Origin: Candidatus Eiseniibacteriota bacterium
GTDB taxonomy: Bacteria > Joyebacterota > Joyebacteria > Joyebacterales > Joyebacteraceae
Assembly (NCBI GenBank): GCA_030622115.1
Contig: JAUXGN010000010.1
Span: 1 to 64,000 of the forward strand
Direction of reading: 5' to 3'
Length of the DNA: 64,000 nucleotides
Part shown: positions 1-9,473 of the stretch, in pieces
Position numbering within the stretch: position 1 is the stretch's first letter
How the letters are laid out: each line of letters begins with the position of its first letter
Made by a program: the position numbers and the translations under genes
Notes under the pieces: generated by a model
Told to the model about the DNA's origin: nothing
Seen by the model: the letters and a program-made list of their open reading frames with translations, nothing else
Databases searched by the model: none

Positions 1-507
1 CACTATCACATCCCGCCGGAAGGCTTGAGGAGTCTGCGCGAGTCTCAGGACATGGCGGTCAAGGGTCGCGATGACGAAGTTACCCTCCACTCGCTTGACG
101 GTATCCGGAACAGGCGCAGCAGGAATCGCCGCCCCGGACTCCGACGCCGCGTCGAGCACGCGCTTAGTCAGACCCGCTGTTACGAAGGGACGTGCCGCAT
201 CGTGGATCAGCACCATCTCGACACTCTCGCTCAACGCCGCGAGTCCATTCTCAACCGAATCCCTGCGTCTTGCACCTCCGGCGACCACGGCCGTGACGGA
301 CAGACAGGCGGCACCAAGCATGGTCCCCACGTTCTCCTCGCTGCCGGGAGGAACAACGATCACGACCTCGTCGGCAAAGGGAAGGAGGGGCTCGAGTGAT
401 GCGACGAACATCGGTTTCAGTCCAAGCATCTGGAACTGCTTGGGTATCTCGCCGCCAACTCGTGTTGAGGAACCGGCCGCAACGAGCACGACACCGACGC
501 GTTTCAT
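1..507 (-). CDS. ispD: 2-C-methyl-D-erythritol 4-phosphate cytidylyltransferase, 3'-truncated by window edge
   Basis: The minus frame is open from an ATG at 507 to base 1 (169 residues) and runs off the window. It starts MKRVGVVLVAAGSSTRVGG, the nucleotide-binding loop of IspD, followed by PKQF, HDAARPFV at about residue 100 and TPQAFR near residue 160, all hallmark IspD motifs. IspD couples CTP to MEP in the non-mevalonate isoprenoid pathway in the cytosol. The ATG overlaps the radA stop (ATGA), so the two are translationally coupled at the end of the long housekeeping operon. About 60 C-terminal residues are missing only because of the window edge. An IspF fusion or neighbour cannot be seen. 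Confidence 0.93.
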   Translation of the reverse strand, partial: MKRVGVVLVAAGSSTRVGGEIPKQFQMLGLKPMFVASLEPLLPFADEVVIVVPPGSEENVGTMLGAACLSVTAVVAGGARRRDSVENGLAALSESVEMVLIHDAARPFVTAGLTKRVLDAASESGAAIPAAPVPDTVKRVEGNFVIATLDRHVLRLAQTPQAFRRDVIV

Positions 508-1946
508 GGCAAGCTCCCGTCACCGTGCCCATCGCCTTCGGCTCGCACACCCGAATGCCCACCCGCGGCGGACCGAAGCTGTCGGTCCATCAGAAGATCG
601 ATTGCGTCGCCGATCCGCTTGACCTCCAGGATTTCTACGCCGTCCGGATGCTCGGTCCGCGGCAGAGAGCCGCTCGGGAGCACGATCCTCGAGTAACCCA
701 GCCTGGCCGCCTCCTGCGCCCGCTTGCCCGCATGGGTCACCCTTCGGATCTCACCGCCGAGACCAATCTCGCCGAACACGACCGTCCCTCCGTCGAGCGG
801 CACATCCCAGTAGCTCGACGCAATGGCCAGCGCCATTCCCAGATCGGCGGCGGGTTCCTCCACTCTGACCCCGCCTGCGATGCTCACGAAGACATCACGG
901 CTCCCAAGGCTCAGCCCCCCACGCCGCTCAAGGACCGCCAGCACAAGGGGAAGCCGCTTGCGGTCGACACCGGTGCTCGACCGCTGAGGCGTCGCGTAGT
1001 TCGAGAGCCCCGTGAGCGACTGGATCTCCACAAGCAGTGCCCGGGTTCCTTCGATACTCGCAATCACTGTCGTTCCGGATGTAAGCTCCCTCTCGCGCGA
1101 GACGAAGAGCCCCGACGGGTCGGGTACTTCCTTGAGCCCCCCGGTTGTCATCTCGAAGACACCTATCTCGTCGGTCGAGCCGAATCGGTTCTTGACCGCC
1201 CTCAGAATTCTGTACGGCAGGCGCTTGTCACCCTCGAAGTAGAGAACGGTGTCGACCATGTGCTCCAGAATGCGGGGCCCGGCGATCGCCCCCTGCTTCG
1301 TCACGTGCCCGACGAGAAAGACGGAAACCGCCCGTTCCTTCGCGAAGCGGACAAGCGCGGCGGCGGATTCCCTCACCTGCGACACACTCCCCGGCGAACC
1401 GGAGACATCGGGATGGCTGGAGGTTTGTATTGAATCCAATATGAGGATGCCGGGCGACATCCTCGCGGCCTCATCAATGACCCGCACGACATCTGTTTCA
1501 GTGTAGAGAATGATCTTGTCGGAGTCGATCCCCAACCTCCGCGCGCGCAAACGGATCTGGGAAGCGGACTCCTCACCGCTCACATAGAGCACGATCTCAC
1601 CCTGCCGCGCGATGGCCTCACTCACCTGCAGGAGGATCGTAGACTTGCCGATGCCGGGATCGCCGCCCACCAGGATCACGGACCCGGGCACGATCCCTCC
1701 CCCGAGTGTTCTGTCAAACTCGCCGATGCCCGTGGGAAGCCGCTCTCGCTTGTCATCACCGATGCGATTGAGCGGAACCGGCGCCTCGGCGGAGACCCTG
1801 GAATGCGCCCTTCGCCTCTCACCAGCACCGGGTCCCGCATCCCGCTCGACGAGCGTGTTCCACTCACCGCATCCCGGACACTTGCCGAGCCACTTGGGTG
1901 ACTCGTTGCCACATTCCTTACAGAAGAAGACCGTTCGCTTTTTCAC
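504..1946 (-). CDS. radA: DNA repair protein RadA (Sms)
   Basis: RadA is a RecA-like ATPase that promotes branch migration in homologous recombination. From a GTG at 1946 the protein has 480 residues. It shows an N-terminal C4 zinc finger (C9, C12, C23, C26), a Walker A loop GGDPGIGKST near residue 95, the family-specific KNRFG motif (KNRFGSTDEIGVFEM) near 250, and a C-terminal Lon-protease-like domain. I prefer GTG 1946 because GGAG lies 7 nt upstream and the protein then begins VKKRTVFFCKECG, the usual RadA start. A TTG at 1976 and an ATG at 1961 would add 10 or 5 residues. It lies between the MCE gene and ispD and overlaps the ispD start by 3 nt. Confidence 0.95.
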   Translation of the reverse strand: MKKRTVFFCKECGNESPKWLGKCPGCGEWNTLVERDAGPGAGERRRAHSRVSAEAPVPLNRIGDDKRERLPTGIGEFDRTLGGGIVPGSVILVGGDPGIGKSTILLQVSEAIARQGEIVLYVSGEESASQIRLRARRLGIDSDKIILYTETDVVRVIDEAARMSPGILILDSIQTSSHPDVSGSPGSVSQVRESAAALVRFAKERAVSVFLVGHVTKQGAIAGPRILEHMVDTVLYFEGDKRLPYRILRAVKNRFGSTDEIGVFEMTTGGLKEVPDPSGLFVSRERELTSGTTVIASIEGTRALLVEIQSLTGLSNYATPQRSSTGVDRKRLPLVLAVLERRGGLSLGSRDVFVSIAGGVRVEEPAADLGMALAIASSYWDVPLDGGTVVFGEIGLGGEIRRVTHAGKRAQEAARLGYSRIVLPSGSLPRTEHPDGVEILEVKRIGDAIDLLMDRQLRSAAGGHSGVRAEGDGHGDGSLP

Positions 1947-2005
1947 GCACGCGCTCCACATGGGGGCAGAATTCAACCGACAGCAGAATACGGGGCACGG
2001 TCCTG

Positions 2006-2872
2006 CTAGAAGATGGAGAACCTCACAAAGCTCTTTGGGTTCTCCCTGATATCCGTCACGAGATCCCTGACCTCCTTGATAACGGCCATGAACTCGTCGT
2101 AGACCTCCTCGTTGTTGACCAGTTTTCCGAGAGTGCCCTCGCCGCTCTCGACGCGAGTCACGATGGAGTCGAGTGACGCCGCTATCGTATCCAGCTTCCC
2201 TCCCACCTCGGCGAACGTCTCGGACGCCTCGGCTATCGAATCGATCGCCTCGGACGCCGGATCCCGCTTCGCCTGGATGAACCCCTTGAGGTCGGACGCG
2301 ACGACTCTGAGATCCAGGATGGCCAGGTTGAGCGTCCCCGCAGCGTCCTCAGCCTTGTCCAGGGTCCTCTTGATCTGTTCCTTGCCCTCGGCATCGGTCA
2401 GTATCTCATCTGCAGTCTTCAAGACCTGCCTGATCTCGATCAGGGCCTCGCCCATCTCGCTCACGACGTCGTTCATGCCCTTCTCATAGGCGCCCACGAT
2501 GGTTGCGCCGGGCTCAATGTAGACAGCGCTCGTTCCGGGACGGACGTTCACGTGCTTTGCCCCGAGAAAGCCATAGCTCCCGATGGTGATGCGTGAATCG
2601 ATGGGGATGTTGATACCCACCTTGACGCGAACATCCACAAGGACAGTGCCTCGCGCCGAAATCGTAAGCTCGGACACGTCACCCGCCTCAAGTCCCGCCA
2701 CCGTTACCTTGTCCGTCGCTCTGAGGCCGCCGACCTCACTGAAGATGATACCGAATGTGTAGGTCTCGTCGCCGAAGTTGGCGCCGCTCAGCCAAAGAAT
2801 GCCGACGACCAGTAGCGCCAAGGCAACAGTAAGCGCCAGCCCTACGCGCACCTCGTTCGCATGTCCTGTCAT
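2006..2872 (-). CDS. MCE/MlaD-family phospholipid transporter substrate-binding protein
   Basis: The protein has 288 residues, starting at ATG 2872 with GGAGG 6 nt upstream. An N-terminal transmembrane anchor (about residues 10-28) follows EVRVGLALT. Next comes an MCE/MlaD domain (about 33-115, including LRATDKVTVAGLEAGDV and GFLGAKHVNVRPG). The rest is a long helical, probably coiled-coil region (about 130-270) in which hydrophobic residues alternate with D/E. MCE proteins form hexameric rings that take phospholipids between membranes. With the MlaF-like ATPase and MlaE permease just upstream it completes the core transporter. MlaB and MlaC are not seen here. The symbol mlaD is plausible but is not assigned because MCE subfamilies differ. 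Confidence 0.88.
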   Translation of the reverse strand: MTGHANEVRVGLALTVALALLVVGILWLSGANFGDETYTFGIIFSEVGGLRATDKVTVAGLEAGDVSELTISARGTVLVDVRVKVGINIPIDSRITIGSYGFLGAKHVNVRPGTSAVYIEPGATIVGAYEKGMNDVVSEMGEALIEIRQVLKTADEILTDAEGKEQIKRTLDKAEDAAGTLNLAILDLRVVASDLKGFIQAKRDPASEAIDSIAEASETFAEVGGKLDTIAASLDSIVTRVESGEGTLGKLVNNEEVYDEFMAVIKEVRDLVTDIRENPKSFVRFSIF

Positions 2873-2953
2873 GCATCGCCTCCGAATGTGAGACATCTGA
2901 CGCGCCGTGCGATTTGTCCGCCTCCGATTCACCGGCCCCGATGTGATTCCGAT

Positions 2954-3736
2954 CTAGTGGAGACCCGCCCTATCGCTCTCTCGCGGTCCGAGATTCGCGC
3001 GGCCGCGCGCTATGAAGTTGCGCACCGCCTTGTCTTCGGTGTCCATGAGTTCGTCAGTAGAACCAACGAACTCGATTCTCCCGCTCTCAACAAGCGCGAC
3101 CCTGTCTCCGATGAAACACGCGCTGTGCAGATCGTGCGTAACAACGATCGAGGTTGCGCTGAGCTTGTTCTGTGTGTCGCGAATCAGTTCGTTTATCTGC
3201 TCCGCCATGATCGGATCCAGCCCGGTCGTTGGCTCATCGTAGAGAATGATGTCCGGGTTGAGCGCTATCGCTCTCGCGAGCGCCACGCGTTTCTTCATAC
3301 CGCCCGATATCTCGGAGGGACGCAGTCCGGACAGACCTTCGAGGCCAACGAGTCTGAGTTTATCTTCGATGAGCGTTTCCAGCTCCTGTCCGCGCATCCC
3401 CTTGCGCTCGACGGCCGGCAACCCGATATTCTCTCCCACGGTCATCGAATCGAAGAGCGCCGCCCCCTGGAAGACCATCCCGAAATGCTGTCTGGCTTCG
3501 CCAAGTTCTTTCACGCTCATGTCGAAGATGTTCCTGCCGCAGAACAGGACTTCGCCGCGATCAGGTACAAGGAGGCCGATGATATGCTTTAGAAGGACGC
3601 TTTTCCCGCAACCCGATGGTCCCAGAACGACCAGCGTCTCTCCCTCGATGAGCTCAAGACTGATCCCTTTGAGCACTTGGTTGTCCCCGAACGACTTCCA
3701 GAGGTCCCGCACATCAATGAGGGTTCGACCGGACAC
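2954..3736 (-). CDS. MlaF-type ABC transporter ATP-binding protein
   Basis: This is the cytoplasmic ATPase of the MCE lipid transporter, 260 residues from a GTG at 3736 with AGGAGG just upstream. It shows Walker A GPSGCGKS near residue 40, signature ISGGMKKRVALARA, Walker B IILYDEPTTGLDP and the H-loop VTHDLHS. SGGMKKR, rather than SGGQ, is typical of MlaF/Mkl-family ATPases. The reading frame extends upstream to 3919, but that part overlaps mlaE and lacks family similarity. It lies 8 nt downstream of the mlaE stop and upstream of the MCE gene, so the three form one unit. Confidence 0.93.
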   Translation of the reverse strand: MSGRTLIDVRDLWKSFGDNQVLKGISLELIEGETLVVLGPSGCGKSVLLKHIIGLLVPDRGEVLFCGRNIFDMSVKELGEARQHFGMVFQGAALFDSMTVGENIGLPAVERKGMRGQELETLIEDKLRLVGLEGLSGLRPSEISGGMKKRVALARAIALNPDIILYDEPTTGLDPIMAEQINELIRDTQNKLSATSIVVTHDLHSACFIGDRVALVESGRIEFVGSTDELMDTEDKAVRNFIARGRANLGPRESDRAGLH

Positions 3737-3744
3737 TACCCCTC

Positions 3745-4527
3745 CTAGGAGAAGATGATTCCGTAGATGAGTGTAGTCAGAACATAGTCGCTGACAAGAA
3801 TGAGAACACAGCTCGCCACAACAGCCCGTGTAGCTGCTCTTCCTACACCGACTGCGCCGCCCCTCGCCGCGAGCCCTGCCGTGCACCCCATGAGAGCGAT
3901 GATGAGACCGAAGACGCACGCCTTGACCAAACCTCCGAGCACGTCTCCTGCGTAGAAGAGCGTCCGCATTCCGTCCACGAACACCTTCCCCGAAACATCG
4001 AGCGCCACGTTCGAAACGACGTACCCACCCCCCACACCAAGCGTGTCTGCGATGATCGTGAGTATCGGAAGCATGATGAGAGCGGCAAGCATGCGAGGCA
4101 TAACCAGATAGCGATGCGGGTCGATCGCCATCGCCTCCATCGCATCTATCTGCTCGGTGACACGCATCGTGCCGAGTTCGGCGGCGATCGAAGCGCCCAC
4201 GCGACCGCCGAGCACCAGAGCCGTGAGGACCGGACCGAGTTCGATCACCACGGATTTGAAGATCGCCGTCCCAAGATAGGCCTTCGGAAGATACGCCTTG
4301 AGTTGGTAGGAGACCTGAACGGATGCCACTGCACCCGTGAAGATGGAAGTCACAACGACAAGCGGGAGCGACTCGATGCCGATGCGCTGCATCTGCTCAA
4401 CGACGAGTTTCGTGGATCTCGGCAGACGACGGAGAGAGATCAGCGCGCGCCAGAACACGATCCCGGATGCGCCTACCACGCCGAACATGTTTATCGCTGA
4501 CTGGCCTATTCTGGCAAAGAAGTCCAT
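3745..4527 (-). CDS. mlaE: MlaE-family phospholipid ABC transporter permease
   Basis: The 260-residue inner-membrane permease has an N-terminal amphipathic helix and about five membrane segments. Family motifs visible are TSIFTGAVASVQVSYQL, ELGPVLTALVLGGRVGASIA, ELGTMRVTEQIDAMEAM and the C-terminal VLILVSDYVLT. It forms the transmembrane core for the MlaF-like ATPase and the MCE ring encoded downstream. ATG 4527 is preceded by TGGAG at 6 nt. It lies 56 nt downstream of dnaB, in the same transcription direction. Confidence 0.94.
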   Translation of the reverse strand: MDFFARIGQSAINMFGVVGASGIVFWRALISLRRLPRSTKLVVEQMQRIGIESLPLVVVTSIFTGAVASVQVSYQLKAYLPKAYLGTAIFKSVVIELGPVLTALVLGGRVGASIAAELGTMRVTEQIDAMEAMAIDPHRYLVMPRMLAALIMLPILTIIADTLGVGGGYVVSNVALDVSGKVFVDGMRTLFYAGDVLGGLVKACVFGLIIALMGCTAGLAARGGAVGVGRAATRAVVASCVLILVSDYVLTTLIYGIIFS

Positions 4528-4583
4528 GGCGACTCCAGGTCCCGTGTTCCACCACCACGCGGCAGTCCGTCTGCGATGATCTA

Positions 4584-5975
4584 CTAGAGTTCGTCGAAGC
4601 CCTCATCCGGTCTCATCGTCAGATTCTCGAATCTGGTGCACTCCGAGATGAACGCGAGTTTGACGGTCCCGGTCGGGCCGTTTCTCTGCTTGCCGATGAT
4701 GATTTCGGCGATGCCCTGGTTCTCCGGCGTCCGCTCGTACTGCTCGCCGCGATAGACGAACATGACGACGTCGGCATCCTGTTCGATGGCGCCGGACTCA
4801 CGGAGATCGGACAGTATCGGACGTCTGTCGCCGCCACGCTGCTCTACGGCCCGTGAAAGCTGCGAGAGTGCTACAACCGGCACTCCAAGCTCTTTGGCAA
4901 GGGCCTTGAGAGAGCGTGATATCTCGGAGATCTCCTGCTGCCTGTTCTCGACGCGCCCCGTGCCTCGCATGAGCTGCATGTAGTCGATGATCACGAGACC
5001 CACGTCCGACTCGGCCTTCAGCCGCCGCGCCTTCGAGCGCATTTCGAGAACCGTCATGGCGGGGGTGTCGTCGATGTAGATCTCAGCCTCCGAGAGCAGA
5101 CCGGCTGCGGTGGTCAGGCTGGACCAGTGACGGTCGGCGAGGTAGCCGGTCCTCAGCTTGTGAGCGTCCACATGCGCTTCGCTGCAGAGCATGCGCTGGA
5201 CGAGCTGTTCCTTGGCCATCTCAAGGCTGAAGAGAGCAACTGGGATCTTGTGAACGATGGCGGCGTTCGCCGTTATGTTCAGCGCGAGCGCCGTCTTCCC
5301 CATCGACGGACGCCCGGCGATCACAATGAGATCTGATGTCTGGAAGCCTGATGTCAGCTTGTCCAGATCATCGAATCCCGATGCCACTCCCGTCACATGC
5401 TGCTTCTTGTCGTAGAGTTCCTGAATGACCTCGAAGCTGTGCTTCAGGATCTCGCGCATCGGCATGAAGCCGCGTCGCACGCGGGATTGGGCGATGTCGA
5501 AGATCATGTTCTCAGCGCGGTCGAGAATCTCGGCCGCGTCGCCACCGGCGTCGTAGGCTTCCTGAACGACCTCGGTTGAGACACTGATGAGGCGTCTCAG
5601 AACAGCCTTCTCGAGAACGATCTTCGCGTGATAGCGGACGTTCGCCGCCGTTGCCACGCTTCCAAGGAGCATCGACAGGTAGGCGGCGCCACCAATGTGG
5701 TCGAGCTGCTTGCGTCGCTTCAACTCCTGCGTCAGTGTCACGAGATCAACGGCTTCGCTTTTCGAGAAGAGGTCCATCACGGCCGCGAATATCTTGCGGT
5801 GCGCGTCCGTGTAGAACGAATCGGACGTCAGGAGTTCCGCCCCCGCTCCGATCGCCTCATCGTCCAGCATCATGGCTCCAAGAACGGCCACTTCGGCTTC
5901 GTGGGCCTGAGGCGGGATGCGGTCCGCAGCTCTCACGAGACCGGCAGACTCGGTTGTCTTTCTCAGTGTGGCCAT
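4584..5975 (-). CDS. dnaB: Replicative DNA helicase DnaB
   Basis: The 463-residue hexameric 5'-3' helicase has an N-terminal DnaB domain (about 15-115; IPPQAHEAEVAVLGAMML). The RecA-like C-terminal domain carries Walker A AGRPSMGKTALALN near residue 205, Walker B LVIIDYMQLM, the VALSQLSRAVEQR motif and a DLRESGAIEQDAD segment. ATG 5975 has GGAGG 5 nt upstream; an earlier in-frame start at 6002 lacks a ribosome site. No intein interrupts it. It lies between the uracil-DNA glycosylase gene and mlaE rather than next to rplI, its common neighbour elsewhere. Confidence 0.97.
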   Translation of the reverse strand: MATLRKTTESAGLVRAADRIPPQAHEAEVAVLGAMMLDDEAIGAGAELLTSDSFYTDAHRKIFAAVMDLFSKSEAVDLVTLTQELKRRKQLDHIGGAAYLSMLLGSVATAANVRYHAKIVLEKAVLRRLISVSTEVVQEAYDAGGDAAEILDRAENMIFDIAQSRVRRGFMPMREILKHSFEVIQELYDKKQHVTGVASGFDDLDKLTSGFQTSDLIVIAGRPSMGKTALALNITANAAIVHKIPVALFSLEMAKEQLVQRMLCSEAHVDAHKLRTGYLADRHWSSLTTAAGLLSEAEIYIDDTPAMTVLEMRSKARRLKAESDVGLVIIDYMQLMRGTGRVENRQQEISEISRSLKALAKELGVPVVALSQLSRAVEQRGGDRRPILSDLRESGAIEQDADVVMFVYRGEQYERTPENQGIAEIIIGKQRNGPTGTVKLAFISECTRFENLTMRPDEGFDEL

Positions 5976-6018
5976 GACGCCTCCGCCGCGCGTGTGCAGC
6001 AACGCCCTGCACTCGCTG

Positions 6019-6942
6019 CTAGAGCTTGTCGTACTCTCTTCTGATGCGAAGAAAGTCCTCCCACATCGGCCGCTTGTACTTCGGATCCCTGAGGGCGGCA
6101 GCCGGGTGGTAGGTGGGTATCACCAACAGATTGTCCTGCACGTACACCTTGCCCCGCAGGCTTCCCATCGACCCCTTGACTCCGAGCAGAGTCTGCGTCG
6201 CCGGAAGCCCAAGCGTGCATATGATGCGCGGGGCGATCATGTCGATCTGCTTTGCCAGGAATGAGACACAGGCTTCGATCTCGTTTGAAAGGGGCGTCCT
6301 GTTGTTGGGAGGACGACACTTCAGTATGTTGCAGATGTAGATATCCTCGCGGCTGAATTCAGCCGCTTCGATAATCTTGTTGAGAAGCACGCCCGCTCTA
6401 CCCACGAACGGGACTCCCTCCCTGTCCTCGTTCGCCCCCGGCGCCTCGCCGACGAACATTACATCTGCGTTCTTGTTGCCCATACCGAAGACGACCTTGA
6501 TCCGCGTCCCGGCAAGTTCGCACTTCTCACACGCAAGGGCGACGCGCTCGACCTCATCGAGAGACACGCACTTATCGAGTTCTGAGCGCCCTGTGAACAT
6601 GTCCGGATCTGCCGTCCCGGGACCGAGAGCGAGCCTGATTGCAATCGGCTTGAGTTCAGGCAGCTCCGCTGCTTTCTCACGCACACTCAGTTTCTGTGGC
6701 GCTGTCGCATCGCTCGGCTTGCCGGGGGAACGCGGTTCCCGCGAAACGCCGCGCCCCTGTGAGGCAGCCGGCGTCTCACGTGTCTGCCCGACCCCGGCCT
6801 CACCTTCCTCTGGCGAAGCGGACGATCTGACGATGGCCGCTGTCTCGGCCGACAGACATATTTCCTTCTCCCCAGCCTGGGCGAGCTGCGTCAGATAGCT
6901 TGCCAGGAGCGCCCGTGGATCATCGTGTCTCGCTCCGGTCAT
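6019..6942 (-). CDS. Family 4-type uracil-DNA glycosylase (Fe-S)
   Basis: The gene encodes 307 residues and removes uracil from DNA in base-excision repair. The catalytic domain fills the C-terminal two-thirds: [10 protein letters not shown] (two of the cluster cysteines), [20 protein letters not shown] (the water-activating loop of family 4), a further [12 protein letters not shown] cysteine pair and the C-terminal TYHPAAALR motif. The first 95 residues or so are low-complexity (Ser/Glu/Gly/Pro rich) and are not part of the usual domain. ATG 6942 overlaps the coaBC stop (ATGA). Similar genes are sometimes annotated as phage SPO1 DNA polymerase-related; the motifs favour UDG4. Confidence 0.92.
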   Translation of the reverse strand: MTGARHDDPRALLASYLTQLAQAGEKEICLSAETAAIVRSSASPEEGEAGVGQTRETPAASQGRGVSREPRSPGKPSDATAPQKLSVREKAAELPELKPIAIRLALGPGTADPDMFTGRSELDKCVSLDEVERVALACEKCELAGTRIKVVFGMGNKNADVMFVGEAPGANEDREGVPFVGRAGVLLNKIIEAAEFSREDIYICNILKCRPPNNRTPLSNEIEACVSFLAKQIDMIAPRIICTLGLPATQTLLGVKGSMGSLRGKVYVQDNLLVIPTYHPAAALRDPKYKRPMWEDFLRIRREYDKL

Positions 6943-8195
6943 CGGCGTTCGCCCCATCCCAGTTCGGTGATGGCCTCCGTGAGGATCACGTCTGCGAGAT
7001 CCCTCTTGGACATCTTCGCAAGCTCGTTCTCGCGGCCGGACCGTGTCAGGATGACAGCCACGTTCGTGTCTGTGTCAAACCCTGCGCCCTCAACAAGTGG
7101 ATTGTTCACAACAATGATATCCAGATCCTTGGCAATGAGTTTGCGTCTGCCTTCCTCGACCTCGGCGCTCGTTTCAAGCGCGAAGCCGATGATGCCCTGC
7201 CCCTCACGACGCGCACTCCCGGCTTGAGAAAGGATGTCCTCTGTTCGTACGAGTTCCAGCGTCAGCTTCTCAGCCGTCTTCTTGATCTTGGCTTGCGAAG
7301 GTCTGGCGGAACGATAGTCCGCCGGCGCCGCCGCCATGATGAGGAGGTCCGCTTCCGCGAAACTTCTCATCACGGCGTGGAGCATCTCCGCGGTCGTCTC
7401 CACGCTGACATACTCGACACCGTCCGGTGGGTCGAGAAGCGACGGTCCCGACACAAGAACGACATCCGCACCTCGCCTGAGCGCCCGCTCCGCCAGCGCG
7501 TACCCCATCTTCCCGCTCGATCGATTGCCGATGAACCGCACAGGATCCAGAGGCTCTCGCGTCGGCCCCGCAGAAACAAGAACGCGGCGACCGGCCAGGT
7601 CCTGTTTTGGAAGGAGAGCATCGAGCGCGACGCCGATGATGTTCTCCAAGTCGGCAAGCCTGCCCTTCCCTACGGCTCCGCTCGCCAGTCTCCCAACCTC
7701 CGCCTCGACGAAGATGACTCCGCGGGCCTTGAGCGTCTCCATGTTATCCCGTACCGCATCTGACTCCATCATGCGCACATTCATTGCCGGCGCCACGATC
7801 ACTGGACACGTCATCGCCACGAGTTCCGTCGAGAGGAAGTCGTCAGCCACACCGTTGGCCATCTTCCCGATAGTGTTTGCGGTTGCAGGCGCGATTATGA
7901 CCAGATCGGCGGCTTCGGCCAGGTGAACGTGCTTGAGGCGCTCGGTACCGGACGCCGCTTCCTCAAGTGAAGCCACGCCCTTCTTCGTGTCGGGGAACAT
8001 GCCGACAATAACTTCGTTGCCCGACAGTGTCTCAAAAGTAAGCGGCGTCACGAACCGTGTCGCGTTCTCCGTCATGACGACGATCACGGTCGCGCCCTGT
8101 CCAACCAGCCTCGTGACGATCTGCGGCGCCTTGAAGGCCGCTATGCTGCCGGTCACGCCTAGGACTATGGTCTTACCGCTGAGAGGTACGGGCAT
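6939..8195 (-). CDS. coaBC: Bifunctional phosphopantothenoylcysteine decarboxylase/phosphopantothenate-cysteine ligase
   Basis: The 418-residue bifunctional coenzyme A biosynthesis enzyme has an N-terminal flavoprotein decarboxylase (GVTGSIAAFKA; PAMNVRMME with the catalytic-region Asn; about 1-185). The C-terminal ligase begins at about 190 (VLVSAGPTREPLDPVRFIGN, SSGKMGYALAERA, AAPADYR). The length matches the family. The ATG at 8195 follows rpoZ by 23 nt, a common gene order (gmk-rpoZ-coaBC). Its TGA overlaps the glycosylase ATG downstream. Confidence 0.96.
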   Translation of the reverse strand: MPVPLSGKTIVLGVTGSIAAFKAPQIVTRLVGQGATVIVVMTENATRFVTPLTFETLSGNEVIVGMFPDTKKGVASLEEAASGTERLKHVHLAEAADLVIIAPATANTIGKMANGVADDFLSTELVAMTCPVIVAPAMNVRMMESDAVRDNMETLKARGVIFVEAEVGRLASGAVGKGRLADLENIIGVALDALLPKQDLAGRRVLVSAGPTREPLDPVRFIGNRSSGKMGYALAERALRRGADVVLVSGPSLLDPPDGVEYVSVETTAEMLHAVMRSFAEADLLIMAAAPADYRSARPSQAKIKKTAEKLTLELVRTEDILSQAGSARREGQGIIGFALETSAEVEEGRRKLIAKDLDIIVVNNPLVEGAGFDTDTNVAVILTRSGRENELAKMSKRDLADVILTEAITELGWGERR

Positions 8196-8218
8196 CAGGA
8201 TTCGCGCTCCGGGCTGAT

Positions 8219-8512
8219 CTACTCCTCCGTCGTCTTTACCTTCTTTACCTTCTCCACCTTCTCGTCCGGCTCAGTTCCCTCGCCTTCCGCCGGCTCTTGG
8301 GCTTCATCGTCCTTCGGCGGCTCGACAAACTCAAACTCCACCTTCCCATCGGAGAGAAGAGCGATGGCCAGTGATGTCACCTTGGCCGTCGGATCTTCCC
8401 GCTCGCCGGCCGGGATGGCATGGAGCCGACGTGCTGCTTTCGCGGCCACCACGGCGGCAATGTACTCGTTCTTCACGTGCTTCAGAAGATCTCGTTTCCT
8501 CAGAGGATCCAT
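8219..8512 (-). CDS. rpoZ: DNA-directed RNA polymerase omega subunit
   Basis: The 97-residue omega subunit helps assemble beta' into RNA polymerase. The conserved core NEYIAAVVAAKAARRLH with downstream PTAKVTSLAIALLSDGKVEF matches the Rpb6/omega fold. A charged D/E/K-rich tail (about 70-97) is variable in the family. It starts 4 nt after the gmk stop with CTGGAG 7 nt upstream of its ATG. Order and spacing with gmk and coaBC support the call. Confidence 0.9.
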   Translation of the reverse strand: MDPLRKRDLLKHVKNEYIAAVVAAKAARRLHAIPAGEREDPTAKVTSLAIALLSDGKVEFEFVEPPKDDEAQEPAEGEGTEPDEKVEKVKKVKTTEE

Positions 8513-8516
8513 GAAT

Positions 8517-9137
8517 CTACTCCAGTCCTGGTTTCCTTGTTTGGTGTTCCTGGTCGAGCAACTGTGCGCGACGTTTTCTCTCTCTCGTAACTATGTCCCG
8601 GGCCTCCGCCCCGGCACGCACAAGATCGTCATTGACGATCGTGTGGTCGTAGCGGTCCGCCCACTTGAGTTCCTCCCTCGCGTTCTCGAGACGCGTCTCT
8701 ATGACATCGGCGACGTCAGTCCCTCTTGTGCGGAGACGCAGCTCCAGCTCATCGAATGAGGGAGGCACGATGAAGATGAGCAGGGCCTCAGGGAACGCAC
8801 GCTTGATCGACATGCCTCCCTGCACATCGACGTCCATGATGACATCTTGTCCTGCAGACATCAGATCTGTCATGACGCTCTTCCGTGTTCCGTATCTGAA
8901 TCCATGGACGACCGCCCACTCGGCCAGAACATCACTCTCAAGAAGCCGATCGAATTCCTCACGTCCCACGAATTCATAGTGCTCGCCGTCTATCTCGCCC
9001 CGGCGTGGCGGTCGAGTCGTGATGGAGATGGAATAGGAGATCACCTCATCATCTGCCAGTAGCATCCGGCAGATCGTGGACTTGCCGACCCCGGATGGAC
9101 CCGACACAACTATCGAAAAACCCTTCCGCAAGATCAT
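8517..9137 (-). CDS. gmk: Guanylate kinase
   Basis: The 206-residue enzyme phosphorylates GMP to GDP. It shows Walker A SGPSGVGKSTICR at about 12-20, the GMP-binding segment SITTRPPRRGEIDGEHYEFV, the lid region and VDVQGGMSIK with the conserved D-x-Q. The ATG at 9137 has GGGAG directly against it, which is too close; TTG two codons later would sit at ideal spacing, so the true start may be 9131. It is followed by rpoZ. Confidence 0.96.
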   Translation of the reverse strand: MILRKGFSIVVSGPSGVGKSTICRMLLADDEVISYSISITTRPPRRGEIDGEHYEFVGREEFDRLLESDVLAEWAVVHGFRYGTRKSVMTDLMSAGQDVIMDVDVQGGMSIKRAFPEALLIFIVPPSFDELELRLRTRGTDVADVIETRLENAREELKWADRYDHTIVNDDLVRAGAEARDIVTRERKRRAQLLDQEHQTRKPGLE

Positions 9138-9170
9138 CTCCCGAAGAGCGAGCCATCATCACGCCGTCCA

Positions 9171-9431
9171 CTACGAATCTGGACGGTCATCCCCACCCTC
9201 AATCCTCTGCGTAATGGTCTCGGGAGCAACGGCGGACAGGATAATGTGATCACTGTCTGTCACGATGACGGCGCGTGTTCGCCGCCCCTCTGTGGCATCC
9301 ACGAGCTTGCCGATCTCGCGAGCATGGTCCTTCAGGCGTTTCACGGGAGCGGAACCGGGCGCGATCACGGCCACGATGCGGCGTCGTGTCACGACGTTTC
9401 CGAAACCTATGTTGAGAAGCACCGTATTCAT
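9171..9431 (-). CDS. remA: RemA/DUF370 family regulatory protein
   Basis: The 86-residue DUF370/RemA protein shows [20 protein letters not shown] at its N-terminus, then [38 protein letters not shown], both typical. In Bacillus RemA is a DNA-binding activator of matrix and osmoprotection genes; its role in other phyla is unknown, so only family membership is claimed. GGAGG lies 8 nt upstream of ATG 9431. The yicC-remA-gmk order is widely conserved and supports the assignment. Confidence 0.88.
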   Translation of the reverse strand: MNTVLLNIGFGNVVTRRRIVAVIAPGSAPVKRLKDHAREIGKLVDATEGRRTRAVIVTDSDHIILSAVAPETITQRIEGGDDRPDS

Positions 9432-9473
9432 GTGAAGCGCCTCCGCGCGGCCTCTGTACCGGCCGCCGCACAG

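Noticed and set aside
396-1433. Long plus-strand frame opposite radA
   Set aside because: It is antisense to a clear RadA gene, has an Arg/Pro-rich composition typical of mirror frames in high-GC DNA, and no recognisable domain. The same holds for 23007-24611, 29373-30779 and 46117-47361.
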